From positions 123,526,834 through 123,590,833 of the forward strand of contig CM055265.1 of the NCBI GenBank assembly GCA_029237695.1: a stretch of 64,000 nucleotides of DNA, written 5' to 3'. A program made the translations under genes and the position numbers. The DNA is from Conchocele bisecta (Eukaryota > Mollusca > Bivalvia > Lucinida > Thyasiridae). The notes below the pieces were generated by a model. The model saw only the letters and a program-made list of their open reading frames with translations. It made no database searches and had not been told where the DNA came from. Shown piece by piece: positions 1 to 12,084 of this stretch (positions are counted from its first letter, which is position 1; each line of letters opens with the position of its first letter).

Positions 1-672
1 TAGTAGATACCCGACGCGGAGCTTGAAGTGCCACTGTAGATAATCGAGTAATCCTGGATAATCTAGTTTGTCCGCGCTGTCGAACCACTCGTAGGGGAAA
101 TAAGACTTTTCCATTTTGCAATCGTAAGCTTTGACCCATTTCTAGTAGCTCGTCCCCGATCCTAAATACTGTATGATATCGCGAAACCTGAACTCCGGTT
201 TGAATAGGAACATCGTAGTGTTCGCTCGTTTTCCCACCATTACGTTCGAAACCGTCGTTGCCAGTTTCTCGACCAGGTATCGTTTGATAAGGTTCAGATC
301 GTATCTACTACAGTTAAATCCCACCACGGTTACCTGGTCTATCTAAGACGTAATCACGTTATGTTGCGGTTTCGGTAGTAGCTCTATGTCATCAGGTAAA
401 TACGTGGCACGATCTTTTTTCTGTAATATCTTTGGTTCTCCTTTTCAGCTCGTCGACGAAATTCTCCACTAGTGCGTCGAGATCGCATTCACAAATGTGA
501 GTTATATTGGCTTCGCCGATGGTGTCACCTGTCGATACCGAAATGGGTTCGTGCTCAACTTCGAAGGTCAGACCCGTGGTCGGATACGTAGCTTTGGTCT
601 TGTCCAAATACGCATCGAAATCGTAGACAATCTGGTGCGGGAACAGTGTCGCTTCTGTGAAAGTATTCTTTT
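1..672 (-). pseudogene. Fragment of a second Polinton protein-primed DNA polymerase B
   Basis: Read right to left, the minus strand gives the exonuclease part of a Polinton family-B polymerase. It matches the complete copy at about 38160-38830 almost colinearly. Visible pieces are the Exo I region with YDFDAYLD near 620-650, the Exo II region with GFNCSRYDLN near 300-327, and the EWFDSADKLD stretch near 70-105. Stops interrupt it near 348 and 145, and the frame breaks near 400, so it is dead. Homology ends abruptly near 672; further upstream on the minus strand the sequence no longer matches. The other side runs off the window. It differs from the 38 kb copy at many residues, so it is an older insertion from a related Polinton and not a recent duplicate. 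Identity is recognised from motifs and from the in-window copy. Confidence 0.88.
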
Positions 673-815
673 CAGTTTTGAATGAGCCACTCGTACTCGG
701 TCGGATGGAATAACTATAATTTTTCAAAATGTTTTGGAATGACATAAAAAGCCATTTGGTAAAATCACTAAATCTTTCGATGAAGCAAGGCGAACTAACA
801 ACACTACAAAAACTA

Positions 816-1845
816 GATGGCCGCGGCCTGCATGTCGCGCCTTGTGGCGAGGCATGGACACTAAAAAAAAAGATATAGTATAACGAAAAAATTAACCAAA
901 AAACTTAACCAACAATTTTAACTGGACACACGTACGTACGTACGTACGTACGTACGCCAAAGTGCCGACTATATCGCGCTTTCCGCAAGCGTGCGCGAAA
1001 TTTTTTTAACCAAACACATCAAAGTAATTTAACCTTGACATTGGGCACAGGGGCCGCACGGGAGGGGGGGGGTGGTAGAATGAAAATATAGATGATGATA
1101 AACACCCATGTGAAGTTTCAAGGTAATGGGCAAAGCAGTTGCAGAGATATAGTATAACGAAAAAAAAACATTAACCAAAAAACTTAACCAAAAAACTTAA
1201 CCAAAAACTTTAACCAAAAAACTTAACCAAAAAACTTAACTAAAAACTTTAACCAAAAAACTTAACCAAAAAACTTAACCAAAAACTTTAACCAAAAAAC
1301 TTAACCAAAAAAAACTTCAAAGTAATTTGACCTTGACATTGGGCACAGGGGCCGCACGGGAGGGGAGTAGAATGAAAATATCGATGATGATAAACACCCA
1401 TGTGAAGTTTCAAGGTAATGGGCAAAGCAGTTGCAGAGATATAGTATAACGAAAAACTTTAACCAAAAAACTTAACCAAAAACTTTAACCAAAAAACTTA
1501 ACCAAAAAACTTAACCAAAAACTTTAACCAAAGAACTTAACCAAAAACTTTAACCAAAAAACTTAGTCAAACAACTTAGCTAACAAGAAATGCGTCTGTC
1601 TGTGACAAAGTGGTTAACCGAAAAGTGTGACGGACAGACATACGGACAGACGGACGGACGGACGGACGGACGGACAGACGGACGGTCCAAACACTATATG
1701 CCACCCGTTTCTTCGAAACCCGGTGGCATAACAAATTTAACCGGACACACGTACGTACATACGTACGTACGTACGTACGTACGCCAAAGTGCCGACTATA
1801 TCGCGCTGTCCGCAAGCGGGCGCGACAACATAGTGTTATACATTT
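816..1845. repeat. Satellite with (ACGT)n, AACCAAAAAACTT runs, (GGAC)n and a hairpin end
   Basis: About two and a half copies of a module contain TTGACCTTGACATTGGGCAC, a GC patch, then GATGATGATAAACACCCATG. They are separated by long runs of the short motif AACCAAAAAACTT. (ACGT)n stretches lie near 929-955 and 1749-1783. A (GGAC)n run at about 1640-1685 is followed by a G/C-rich hairpin at 1697-1730 with arms TATGCCACC and GGTGGCATA. The same modules recur at 14.85-15.6 kb and 58.9-60.5 kb. Long reading frames here are translated repeats, not genes. Confidence 0.85.
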
Positions 1846-1846
1846 A

Positions 1847-4345
1847 ATTCCAAAAACAGGCAAAGATACAACATACCTCGCAAACTGGAGACCAATAAGT
1901 TTGCTAAATATCGACTACAAAATAGCAACAAGGGCCATCGCAAATAGAATAAAAAAGGTATTAAATAATTTAATATATTCTTCACAAACAGGATTTATTA
2001 AAGGTAGATATATTGGAGAAAATATAAGGCTCTTATCCGAAGTAATTAAACACGCAAATGATAATAATATACCAGGAATCATATTCTTCGCCGATTTTGA
2101 AAAAAACATTTGATAGTATAAGCCATGAGTATATAATTAAGGTATTAACCTTTCTAAACTTCGGACTCAGCTTAATCAAATGGATTGAAATACTTTATCA
2201 TAATAAAACTAGTTGTGTGATTAAATAATGGCTATCTTTCAGATTGTTTTCGCTTGGGAAAAGAAGTAAGACAAGGATGTCCATTATCTCTTTATTTATT
2301 CATGATCGCAATAGAAATACTCTCGCACCGTGTCCGAAAAGATCAATTAATAAAAGGAATAAATATAAATAGTGAAGAAATAAAAAATAGATGTTCGCGG
2401 ATGATGCTACATTTTGTATGGATGGGTCCAGACAATCTCTCGAAATATTAATTAGTACAATAGATAATTTTGGAAACATTTCAGGTTTACGTTTAAACTA
2501 TTCTAAGTCAATACTGTTTAGAACAGGTTCGACTAAGAACTCTACAATTACGTACTGTGGTGATAAACCATTTTCATGGACTGCAGATGTGGTCAAATCT
2601 TTAGGGATATATTTCTGTAATGATAGAAATAAAATGCATAGTTTAAACATAAATCCTAAACGATAAAGGAATTTCAGCAATGATTAGGCAAATGGAAACA
2701 ATGAAAGCTCACCATACTAGGTAAAATAACTGTCATTAAAAGTGTTGCATTTCCAAAATGAATATTCCCTTTAACAGTTCTAGACAATCCAGAGCAGGAG
2801 ACTATAAATCAAATTATACGCATTATGTAGAACAATTATTGTTAAAACGTTCGAAGAAGGCAGGCTAAAAATGATAGATTAGAATCGTTTATTGATGCAC
2901 TAAAGGCTACATGGGTCAAAAGACTTGCACAAACTGAAAATCACGGAAAATGGAGAGTACTATATTTAAACTATTTGAAGCCTTTTGGTGGTGTACATAT
3001 ATTTGAAGTAAATGTAAACCAAACAGACGTACAACAGTTGATAAAAAATAAGATTTTTGACAGATGTTCTTAAATCATGGTGCAAACTAAATTTCTGCGA
3101 TACTCCAGAAACAATATCGTAGCTAATTTTACAGCAAAGAATGTTTTACTATAATAAATGGGCAAATAAGGGGATTAAATATATAGAACAACTATACGAT
3201 TAAAGAATTACATCATTCTTTAATTTTACAGAAATAAAATAACTATTTAATGTTATTAATAACGATTACCTAAAATACTTCAAACTGATTTCGTGCATTC
3301 CTCAAGACTGGAGAACACGAATTAAAAATGAAAGAATAAAAACAATTAATACAAAGATACTATTAATAGAACACATAAAAACCACGACCAAATGTAATAA
3401 GAAGCTATATAACATGTTTCTTAATCAACATAAACCGGTTGTGCATAAAGCCAAGACAAAATGGGATGACGAAATCGCGGATAAAAATATAAATTGGAAG
3501 ATAGTGTACACAAATCATTTTACAAACACTATAAGTTCTAAACTTAGGAATTTTCAGTACAAATTGTTGATGAATTGTCGCTACAAACGATTATTTACAT
3601 GACATTTTCAGCTCCAATTTGTGTGATTTTTGCGCCATGGCTCCAAAAACAAATTAGCACCTTTTTTGGCAATGCGCTATAAGCCAACATTTTTGGTCAC
3701 AGCTGAATACCTTTTTAAACAATAATAATATTGTATGTAATTTTGATTGGCACACTATTTGCTTTGGGCAATATGAGCAAGACAACAAGTTTTTCAACTT
3801 GTTTATCATACTAAGAAAATACTTTATATATACATGTAAATTACGAAACACGGAACCTAAATTTCCAGAGTTTATGTCTTACCTAAAGGCAACACAAAAT
3901 ATTGAAAAAGAAAAAGCAATGAATAGAAATAAGCTCATAGTTCATGAACGAAAATGGAATGTTATCCAATTACACTAACACTCATATTAGAGATACACGA
4001 ACGTTCTGATCATACATACAAATAGTACAGTTAGGTATAACAGCATATACCGTAATAGTATTGTATCTTGGTGTGTTGCTCAATTACTATTCACTAAACC
4101 TATTTCAGCATATCTCATTTTCAACTCTATTCTCTCATCTACATAACATTCTTAAATAAATCCAACCTAACCATGTATGAACAATACGTTATAATCTATA
4201 ATTATTTACAATACATGTACTCATAGTTGATTTTAAACAAGGAGTGTAACCTATAAATGCATGTTGTTAAACTGCTTGTAACCCATGTATTGTTTGTATA
4301 TGACTATGTATGGAAATATACAAACTTAAAACTGAAAAAAGAAAG
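1847..4345 (+). pseudogene. 5'-truncated non-LTR retrotransposon (L1/Tx1-like): reverse transcriptase to 3' end
   Basis: Reverse transcriptase blocks appear in order: ANWRPISLLN near 1880, GFIKGRYIGENIR near 1990, the first catalytic Asp block FADFEK near 2090, the RQGCPLS block near 2270, and the catalytic FADDATF block near 2392 with the thumb following to about 2665. Homology resumes at 3414-3978 with the C-terminal region, including a cysteine/histidine cluster (CDFCA, then HLFWQC) near 3625-3690 typical of L1/Tx1-like ORF2 proteins; it ends at a stop at 3976-3978. Several frameshifts and stops make it inactive. The endonuclease and ORF1 are missing, and the left edge abuts satellite at 1846, consistent with 5' truncation. 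About 350 bp of AT-rich 3' sequence ends in an A-rich stretch near 4335. The clade assignment is approximate. Confidence 0.85.
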
Positions 4346-4689
4346 AAAAACAAATGGTATATTTAGCAAAACTAGGGTTTGCAATGCTTTCTCAGCCTAG
4401 TTATTTTCTCAATATTTTTTTTCTTTCATGCATAGGGTGTCACAAGATACATCGAGTGACTTGGTCTATATTCATTAAGTTTGATTCAAAGATAATTGCT
4501 TCTTGCATGCGACAGAATATATGTATACCATGTATGTGAATACTGCCTCGTTACTGTATCCTATACGGCACATGGAGCGGCCAAGTCGGCCATCTTTGTG
4601 GTTTCCAGCCATCAGCCAGTTTCACATGTTCTGCTGTTTGACAAAGAACTTATAATGTGAAGTAGAACTTATGATATATTATAGCTAAT

Positions 4690-5600
4690 CACATGTAGAA
4701 AAGCCAGGAGAACGGACATCTATCCATTATATTACACCAAACTGTAAAATATGTCTGTTTTCTGGACATGTTTGTGCCTGTGTTTATAACAACATGAACC
4801 ACCATTATAAGTAACATCATACACAGAAACTCGCACAGTGTATCACTTTTACATGACCAGGCCACGCCACACCAGGCAGGAGTTTGGTTATTATGTACAT
4901 ATTTCGATTTGACGACTTTCCCCATTCTATTTTGCAATATGTGTGAAATGTGGCTGAATATAGGCCTTATAGAATCATGTTCGGTGCTCAGTAGATAAAT
5001 AAGGTCTGATTTGAGATAATAGCCAGAGATATGATGAAATATTTTTTGAGATACCGTTAAATTGGTCATTCCACTTGAGAATTTCATCTACATGTTTTCC
5101 CAAACTGTCATTTTTGAGTTCGATCATTTTGTCTCGCAAACATGTTCGTTTTTGTCTACTTGTTATTAACATGATTTTGTTTTTACCTTTATTAAGCAGC
5201 ATGCCGTTGGTGTCACACCATAATTCTAAACTGTCAAGTGCTTGTTGTAAACGGTGTTTTAAGTCCCCCACAGTTGATTTGATGTCGTAAATGGTTGTAC
5301 CATCTACATAGAGATCGGTTCCTGTCACGTGTTGACGGAGAATAAGTTGGAAATCATTTATAAATACAAGAACAAAGTGTCGGTCAATGAATTGACCCCT
5401 GGGGAACCACACAGTTCATAGGTAGAGATTCAGATGTTTCTCCATTTACCGAAACAAGTTGGTGCCTTTGTTCCGTTCTGTTCTGTTATGTTCCAGGTAT
5501 GATTTGAACCAACCCAGGCTTACGTAACTACACGTGACATTTATCCAGGAGAATTGTGTGATCAACAATATCAATGGCTTTACACCCTACTAATTTACCC
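4690..5600 (-). pseudogene. LINE reverse transcriptase, C-terminal part (CR1/L2-like), minus strand
   Basis: The minus strand encodes the middle and end of a non-LTR reverse transcriptase: a palm-like VDHTILLDKC near 5560, a decayed VPQGS block near 5405, the catalytic block degraded to LYVDGTTIYD near 5300 (normally Y/FADD, so a catalytic Asp position is altered), LNKGKNKIMLI near 5190, then a thumb with SSYLWLLSQI near 5010. Stops and frameshifts follow to about 4750. It is the 3' half of the same LINE whose endonuclease lies at 6619-7300 and ORF1 at 7640-8100; a DNA element at 5873-6578 now separates them. It is non-functional. Confidence 0.82.
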
Positions 5601-5872
5601 CGATTTATTTTCTACTAAAGTTGATACTGTATTTCGTAATAATTTGTATTGTTCATAATTATCGTTAATTTTACACTTATTTCTGTCTTGTATGCAATCA
5701 AAAATTTCGGATGATCAGGTTGTATTTTAGTTTTAATCATGTCTGTCCGCAAAGGAGCGTGTGAGTGTTAACCACGTTAAGAAACAGTGTCGTCCATGCG
5801 TCAAGAATGTCATCAAATGAATATGATGAAAATAATGTAAAGTTTCCCATGAAACGGCGTTTAAATCATTAA

Positions 5873-6578
5873 AGGTACATGCCCACGCAGTAGGCACAAA
5901 ATGTTCTTTATAGGAATTAAATAAGTGTATAATTATGTCACTATTCCACCAGTTCTAACAATTACGAGTGCCCGCTATACAAATATAATCATTTATTAAT
6001 TATCAATTTACTGTTAGCGACGCGCGGCAGTAACAGTCTATTTTGATAATGTGCGGGGACGACGACTTTCACATCACGGCTTGCGGTGCGCATGCGCAGT
6101 ATACTACGCGCGCCAGTAGGCTTCCCAATATGTAAACAAGAATATCAACATGTCGAAACGTCCAGGACGGAAATTGTATGAAACGGCGTTGGCCAAAAAA
6201 AAAGGCGAAATGTCTGAGGGAGAGGCAGTACATAGAGAGAGTGGTTAATATTGGCGACCAGATCACCAAATGGAAAGAGTTACGTGGAGATTTAGATTTG
6301 GACTCGAACAGAGATTTTTCTTCTCAACTTCCTATACTTCACTGCGCATGTCAAAGATGTGATATGATTGACCGTGTCACGTGACGCGTATTGGTAAAAA
6401 TGCCACGAGGTCGGAAAATACCCTTTCTGGTCGCGGCATATAAAATGCGATTTAACACCAATTAACACACGCCGTAATTAAAAATAACTCGTAAGTGGGT
6501 AGACAAATGGCTCATATAAGGCATGACAGAAAATGAAAAGTAGTAGTACAGTGTAACCTGCTGCGTGGGCATGTACCT
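5873..6578. mobile_element. TTAA-flanked DNA element inserted in the LINE (706 bp)
   Basis: The terminal inverted repeats begin AGGTACATGCCCACGCAG at the left and match, inverted, at the right end. Both ends are flanked by TTAA (5869-5872 and 6579-6582), the target duplication typical of piggyBac-type transposition. No transposase is present. It carries a short gene-like fragment at 6150-6330. A related copy lies at 9009-9810. It sits between the reverse transcriptase and endonuclease halves of the minus-strand LINE, so it inserted after the LINE. Confidence 0.82.
6150..6330 (+). pseudogene. Short gene-like fragment inside the TTAA element
   Basis: An ATG at 6150 opens a basic, lysine/arginine-rich peptide. 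With one frame slip in the A-run near 6197-6206 it continues as a stretch containing RVVNIGDQITKWKELRGDL. This resembles a short conserved segment found next to zinc-finger regions in invertebrate transposon-derived proteins, where a similar block precedes an alpha-helical R/K-W-x-x-L-K segment. That resemblance is from memory and weak. No domain can be named and no complete gene is present. It could be a captured host or transposon exon, or chance coding-like sequence. Confidence 0.3.
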
Positions 6579-6618
6579 TTAACACATTATATTTCATCAA
6601 AATGCTTATTTAAATAAA

Positions 6619-7300
6619 TTATCTATACTTGATTTCATGATGCGCGTGTTTTCTAGGTAATACTATGTAGTTTAGCTTCCGATTACAGAAAAGTGCACGG
6701 TGGTCCCTGATGTTTAATTCTTTAACACTAATTTGCGAAATATTTTCTTCATGGGTTACGTATATATGATCAATTAACGTGCTTGAGATATCTGTCACAC
6801 GAGTAGCCTCACTAACTAACTGGCTAAGGCGCAACGCGAGAATGTAAATTGACCATTCCCTATTAGTGGTATCGCATAACAAGTTTTTATTTACATCTAA
6901 TAAAATTATTTCCTTTCCTATGTTCATTGTATTGTCCATTAATTTGTCAAACCTGTCAGTCCATTCTACATTGGAGTGCGGGGTCTGTATATACATCCTA
7001 CTAAAAATGACTACGCTTTACATTTACACCATCACGAACATAGACCATTAGCCCCCCCACCTGCATTGTCAATATTGTCTTTACGAAACGGAGTTTGAAA
7101 TCCGTCTATCTTAAATAAACCTGTAGTTGTGTGATATTTCAGTTTAGTCTCACTTAAGCCGAAAATGTGCAGATTTTTATTTTCGTTTGATTTTAATATA
7201 TATTTCATTTCTTCAAATTTGCTAAGATTCCGCGCACATATACCCTGTATATTTAAATAACCAAAGTTAAGCTCGTTCTTGCTTAAATTTAAATTAAATA
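6619..7300 (-). pseudogene. LINE apurinic-like endonuclease domain, minus strand
   Basis: Reading right to left, the start of an endonuclease domain is visible near 7280 (a GICARNLSKFEEM-type opening, then GLSETKL near 7150). It is followed by the downstream half with PHSNVEW near 6980, the degraded metal-binding segment EIILLDVN near 6900 (intact members have GDFN), STLIDHIYV near 6780, and DHRALFC near 6700, which holds the catalytic D-H pair. A frameshift lies near 7050. It is colinear with the ORF1 remnant at 7640-8100 and the reverse transcriptase at 4690-5600 and forms the central part of one CR1/L2-like LINE. It is inactive. Confidence 0.82.
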
Positions 7301-7639
7301 ATTAACATTTTGTGGATTCATTGTCCTTGTTGTTTTGCATATACGGTGGCGAACGTAATATATTGGTAGAAACATTATCACAAATACTGTTACCGCATGT
7401 TTTGTCATATCGAGTAATTTCACAAACGTTCATATGCTGTACTGAATTACCACCCGATTGACACTCATTGGTAATTATAAGAGTGTCTAATTCATTTATT
7501 TCGATAGTGTTCAGGGGAGTGTAGCCTACCTATACTTCATTGCAGGTGCACCTAATTTCATTACACACGGAGCACAGCGCATCTAATTGAGTAAATCTAT
7601 TATGTAATGTTACGTGTTCGTCCACATGGCATTAATGCA

Positions 7640-8100
7640 TAAATGCTACCTACTTGGACAGTCTGAAATTGTATGACCAGCTAAACGACCATAGTAATAC
7701 AAGCCGGCCCTCACAGTGTTCCCATGTCCATTTCGTTGTGAACCACGGTTCGTGTTGTTCCGACTAACGTCTTGGTGATCACGATTTCCCCTAACTCGTC
7801 TGTCGTCAGACCCTCGTTGGTGGAGCACAAACACGCATATTGGTGTCTGTAATACACTGCACATTCTTGTCCGACCAGTAGACGGCAAATCTGTCTATGG
7901 TGTTTATGTTATCACTCGGAGCAACGCTGCATATATATATATGGCACTCACTATTTGCCGCCTTAATTTTCGCCAGTAGTTGATCGTACCTCTCTTCGAA
8001 CAGTTCTATGTCGGCATCGTTTGCAGCATCATTACCGCCACAATATATCAGTATATTGGAGAATGAATTCAAGTCATCAATGGAGTTGACATGTCGGCCA
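7640..8100 (-). pseudogene. LINE ORF1 remnant: SGNH-esterase-like segment and zinc knuckle
   Basis: The segment at 7806-8072 reads ILIYCGGNDAANDADIELFEERY, typical of the GxND block of SGNH/GDSL-type esterases that occur in ORF1 of CR1/L2-type LINEs. After a frame change a basic, glycine- and arginine-rich stretch leads to a knuckle-like end near 7650-7700, resembling C-x-x-C-x-x-x-GH-x4-C with one cysteine replaced by tyrosine. Position and strand fit the 5' part of the LINE continued at 6619-7300. The 5' limit of the LINE is not visible beyond about 8100. Confidence 0.68.
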
Positions 8101-9008
8101 TCTTAGCCAGTTGTACCACTTTGTTGTTGCGTTTGATACACACACTAATAATATGACAAACACGTGAATAACATTTTGTGCAACATGATGGGGAGAGATC
8201 TGACTACAGCAAGCTATGTCTTGTTTTCATAAAATTTATATACAAAGTCTGATATATGAAGGGTTTCTTGACCCTTTGTTAAAATGTTTGAGAATTCAGT
8301 AAAGACTGTGTAACAGTAAGAACAATATACAGTGTTGTATATATATGCCTGTATTATCATAACTACTGTGTTGAATCCAGTGACTTGTAAGCAATTATCT
8401 GAGTGCATTGTAAATACTGTCTACTCGCCTGCTATGTGAGTAAATACGGCATTTTCCAGTGGCGGATACACTTCTAATAATAGACAGTGCATCAGTCCGA
8501 CATTTTACACATTCAAAACGTGTCCATGGTATATTTTGTGAGGGATAGTAGAACTGCTCAGATGTATAGCTTTTGTGTAGTCTGCTGTAATAATATTTAT
8601 AGGACGTTCTCGTTCTGTATATCTGGGACTTATTCCACCAAACCTTATTAGATTTGCTGCCATAGTATTTGCTGTAGGTGTCAAACCCTTCAATTGGTGA
8701 AACTGTCCGATAACATGTGCAAACTAAACTGGCGGAGATGGCAATACGATGCCCTGTATAATATATTCTAAGAAGAACAGGGTGAGATATACTTTATATA
8801 GATATACAGTCACATGTATGATTGCACTACATTTGAAACATTTGATCATAGTCTATACAGTCAGTCCTTAATTTACATATGTGTATGTGTGTGTAGCCTA
8901 CAATATTACGACTAATGTGTCTTAACATTACCACATAATGATGTTTATTGTTTTCAATTGCTGTTGACATGTGTATGATCAGTTCATATCGTTATGACGT
9001 CGTTTTAA
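8101..9008. other. AT-rich intergenic DNA, nothing recognised
   Basis: No coding region, RNA gene or clear repeat boundary was seen. Short reading frames here lack recognisable motifs. Low-complexity TG-rich and AT-rich tracts are present near 8880-8900. Confidence 0.5.
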
Positions 9009-9810
9009 AGTTACATGTCCATTGAATAGGCATGAACTGTTCTTTATATCAGAGACATCATCTCATACATTTTCTGGCAAAATAAACATTCATTCACCAT
9101 CAAGGTGTGGGATAGCGTGGTTTCCGAACGGTATGACGTCATGTTTTTTAGATGTGTTTACAGTAGATGCCCTTTAATATCTTCCTAATGGAATGACATG
9201 TTTTAATGAAATATACCGCAGCAAATGCGATACACGTTGCCATTTGTTGTATAGGCGGCTTGTATGTCATACTTCGGTCGTTTAGACGAGGAATCGGTCA
9301 CAGTAAATGTAAAAGCGGTACTCGATTATTTGTGAAAGTTATAAGTTATTGTAAATACCTTTCAGAGCACCCATAAAACACATATATGCCATCGTATTTG
9401 GTGCGCTAAATATCATCAAAATCCGTCCGTTTGCTAGGACTGTAAATATGACGTCACAGATTACGTCACGTCGGAAAATCGGGTTCGGAAGCAATTTGAT
9501 CCCACACATTGACCATTACCCCACGTATTGATTGGCATTATTACATCAGATGTAAATTTACACACTGATATCAGGGGCGATAACTGTGTTTCCTTAACAT
9601 GTTAACGGACATTATATTTATTTATTCTCCGTGTTTATTTTTCGATGTACAATGACCATACTTTATAATCTGTCGAACATGTTATTACCAAATGATTATA
9701 TCAGTATAGCGGGTACTCGTAATTTTAGAACTGGTAGAATAGTGACACAATTATACACTTATTTAATTCCTATAAAGATCATTTTGTGCCTACTGAGTGG
9801 GCATGTACCT
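9009..9810. mobile_element. Second copy of the TTAA-flanked DNA element (802 bp)
   Basis: The ends match the element at 5873-6578 in inverted orientation: a diverged left end (AGTTACATGTCC) and a right end GGGCATGTACCT. Flanking TTAA lies at 9005-9008 and 9811-9814. The segment near 9700-9790 is the reverse complement of the left subterminal part of the first copy (around 5890-5990). Internal sequence is otherwise different, so this is a diverged or rearranged non-autonomous relative. Confidence 0.7.
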
Positions 9811-9943
9811 TTAATGCTGATGTCGTCAGCTACGTGCGACGTTCAACTTGGTGTTGCCAGGGCTGCATTATGTTGACGACATTTACTTTTGTTTTGACAT
9901 CACAATTATACACATGACATGAAAGCAGTCAGTAATTAACTAG

Positions 9944-10155
9944 AGTGAAACCTCTCTAAGCGGGACACCCTGGGAGGTCCCCAAGGTGTCTGGCTAGAGG
10001 TTTCACTGTAGATCAGGCATTTTATCATTCTGAGCCATTGTTGTGTGCTATGCGATCACGAACAGGCGTTATCACCTCAGATAAATGACAAACAGACTCA
10101 TCAAAAATAAGGTCACAGGTGTTTTCTTGGTGTCCGGTTTAGAGAGGTTCCAATG
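9944..10155. repeat. Short inverted-repeat element, GTGAAACCTCTCTAAG family, copy 1
   Basis: The left end reads GTGAAACCTCTCTAAGCGGG and the right end TGTCCGGTTTAGAGAGGTTC. Together they form imperfect terminal inverted repeats. A related copy lies at 10866-11075, and a one-ended relative near 10210. It has no coding capacity. Confidence 0.55.
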
Positions 10156-10627
10156 CACATTGACAATTTGTATCCGACAACCGGTAAGCACATTTTAATA
10201 TTCATAGTGTACAGTGGAACCTGACTAAATCACAGGTTGAAGTAACAGGCCGAGATATATAAATACATGTACATGTACATGACATATTAACTAACTTATT
10301 GTTTTCACTCCGTTACTTCAACGTGTTGCCCAAATCAGACACATACAAACGTGAATGTGTTTCATTCTGATGCGTTTCGCTGTCATGTGTGTCCCATGGT
10401 AGAATGTATGTTCATGATTGCAAAGCAGGCAGGTAAATTTGTAGTGGACAGTGTGTTCCTTAACATTTGATTGGCCCGTAGCAAGTCTCTGTCCAAAATT
10501 TATACTTCCGTAACCGTGAGGCGCAGTTAAAATAATTCTTAAGAAAACGGAAAATAAACACATTTTCTTGATGAATTTATTTCAAATGCTGGAATTATAA
10601 GGAATGAATGGCCTTTTGTGGAATTTA

Positions 10628-10722
10628 TCGGGGATATAAACTTGGAAAAGTCGCGGGAATACTGGACGAGGCCTTCCGGCCTTCGTCCAGTATTCTCGCG
10701 ACTTTTCCAAAGTTATACCCCG
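10628..10722. repeat. Near-perfect palindrome
   Basis: Two ~45 bp arms are inverted copies around a centre at about 10675 (AGGCCTTCCGGCCT). The arms contain AAAAGTCGCGGGAATACTGG and its complement. It is probably a very short MITE or the joined ends of one. Confidence 0.75.
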
Positions 10723-10865
10723 TTAATGAATTCATATACATTAAAACTAAATTGCTGTTCTCTTTATTTATCGTGATCCAAGCTACTCATAGATAACTTA
10801 CAGGTACTTATGACGTGATATTACACTAAATGCAACTTGATGATCTAGATAGTTTACATACATGT

Positions 10866-11075
10866 ACGGTGAAGCCTCACTGGACCGGACACCCTGAGTG
10901 TCCGGTTTTGAGATGTTCCACTGTAAATCAGGCATACAACAATTATGGGACATACTTATATCGTTTGCAATCATGAACATGCATTATTATCTAAGATGCG
11001 TCACCAGTAAACCTCTCACATTGAGATCACATATATTATCTCAGTGTCCGGTTTAGAGATGTACCACTGTATATA
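10866..11075. repeat. Short inverted-repeat element, GTGAAACCTC family, copy 2
   Basis: It begins with GGTGAAGCCTCACTGGACCG and ends with GTGTCCGGTTTAGAGATG. It is a diverged copy of the element at 9944-10155. No genes are present. Confidence 0.5.
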
Positions 11076-12084
11076 TATTATCTGTTTTGTGCTGTCAATT
11101 ACATTCATACATGGTTAGTATAAACATTAGCAACACGTCATACATTTGTCGAAACCCATGGTTACAACCCATGGTTACAACCCATGATACATGTATATAC
11201 TGTTCGCGAAGGCTGTTATATCAAGTATGTACACCATGCAGTCATTTGAAGTATGTACAGTAGGCTCTACTTTACTGGATTACAGCGTAACGTTGGTCAA
11301 AGTTACTGTTTCATTGTTGTTGTTTTTTATAATGGTAGCTATAATACATCACAATTCATATATCAATATAAGGTTTGATCATGTCTAGCCGTGTGCAAAC
11401 GTGACATGATCAAACGTTATTGTTACATTTCCAACAAAGAAAACTGAGGATGTTAGCTGTGATCGTTCTATATACGATATTCGCTAACCCTATACGCCAT
11501 CTGCACATCTGGAGATGGAGTATAGTTGCGGTTTGCTGGTTTCACGAACCTACAGTGTTTGATATGCCAAGCAGTGCTATGTTGGAAATACATTTCTGCG
11601 TTATTTTTAATGTTTCAGCATAACACTGTTTTTTATTTTTTTTTGTGTTACTTGTAAAGTTCTACATCATGTTTCGTTGTATGCAGTATGCGGCCTTGTA
11701 TGCGCATTTGATTTGTGTCGTTTATTTAATATGTTCATGCCATTTTTTCCAGTAACTGTTTAGGATTTCTCCCAAAAAAACTAACAGTACCAGCCCCATT
11801 TCGTGATAATCACATACATGTAGTTTCAATCCTTGTAAATTTATCCCCAACTACGTTCTTTCTAAAAAACGTCATGCTCAATATTGGTTATAACTCACGA
11901 TTTATTCTAGCCAGAATTATATTCTGTTTTCAACATATTTGCATGCATATTTATTGTCCGCCATGTTGTTGTTGTTGATAATACAAATTATTATTCTATA
12001 CTTGTATGCACTCATATATCACTGTGTGGTCTGAGAATATTGCAAATAAAGGCTTTGTTCTGTTCTGTTATGTTCATTTGGTGA
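11076..12084. other. AT-rich intergenic DNA, no gene recognised
   Basis: The only clear feature is a triple short direct repeat of ACCCATGGTTACA near 11152-11186. Short reading frames show no recognisable domain. Confidence 0.5.

Noticed and set aside
1576..1863. Open frames on both strands over the GGAC/ACGT microsatellites
   Set aside because: Low-complexity translations (repeated TDGRTDGR and VRPSVRPS); the same happens near 14270-14470 and 19740-19840.
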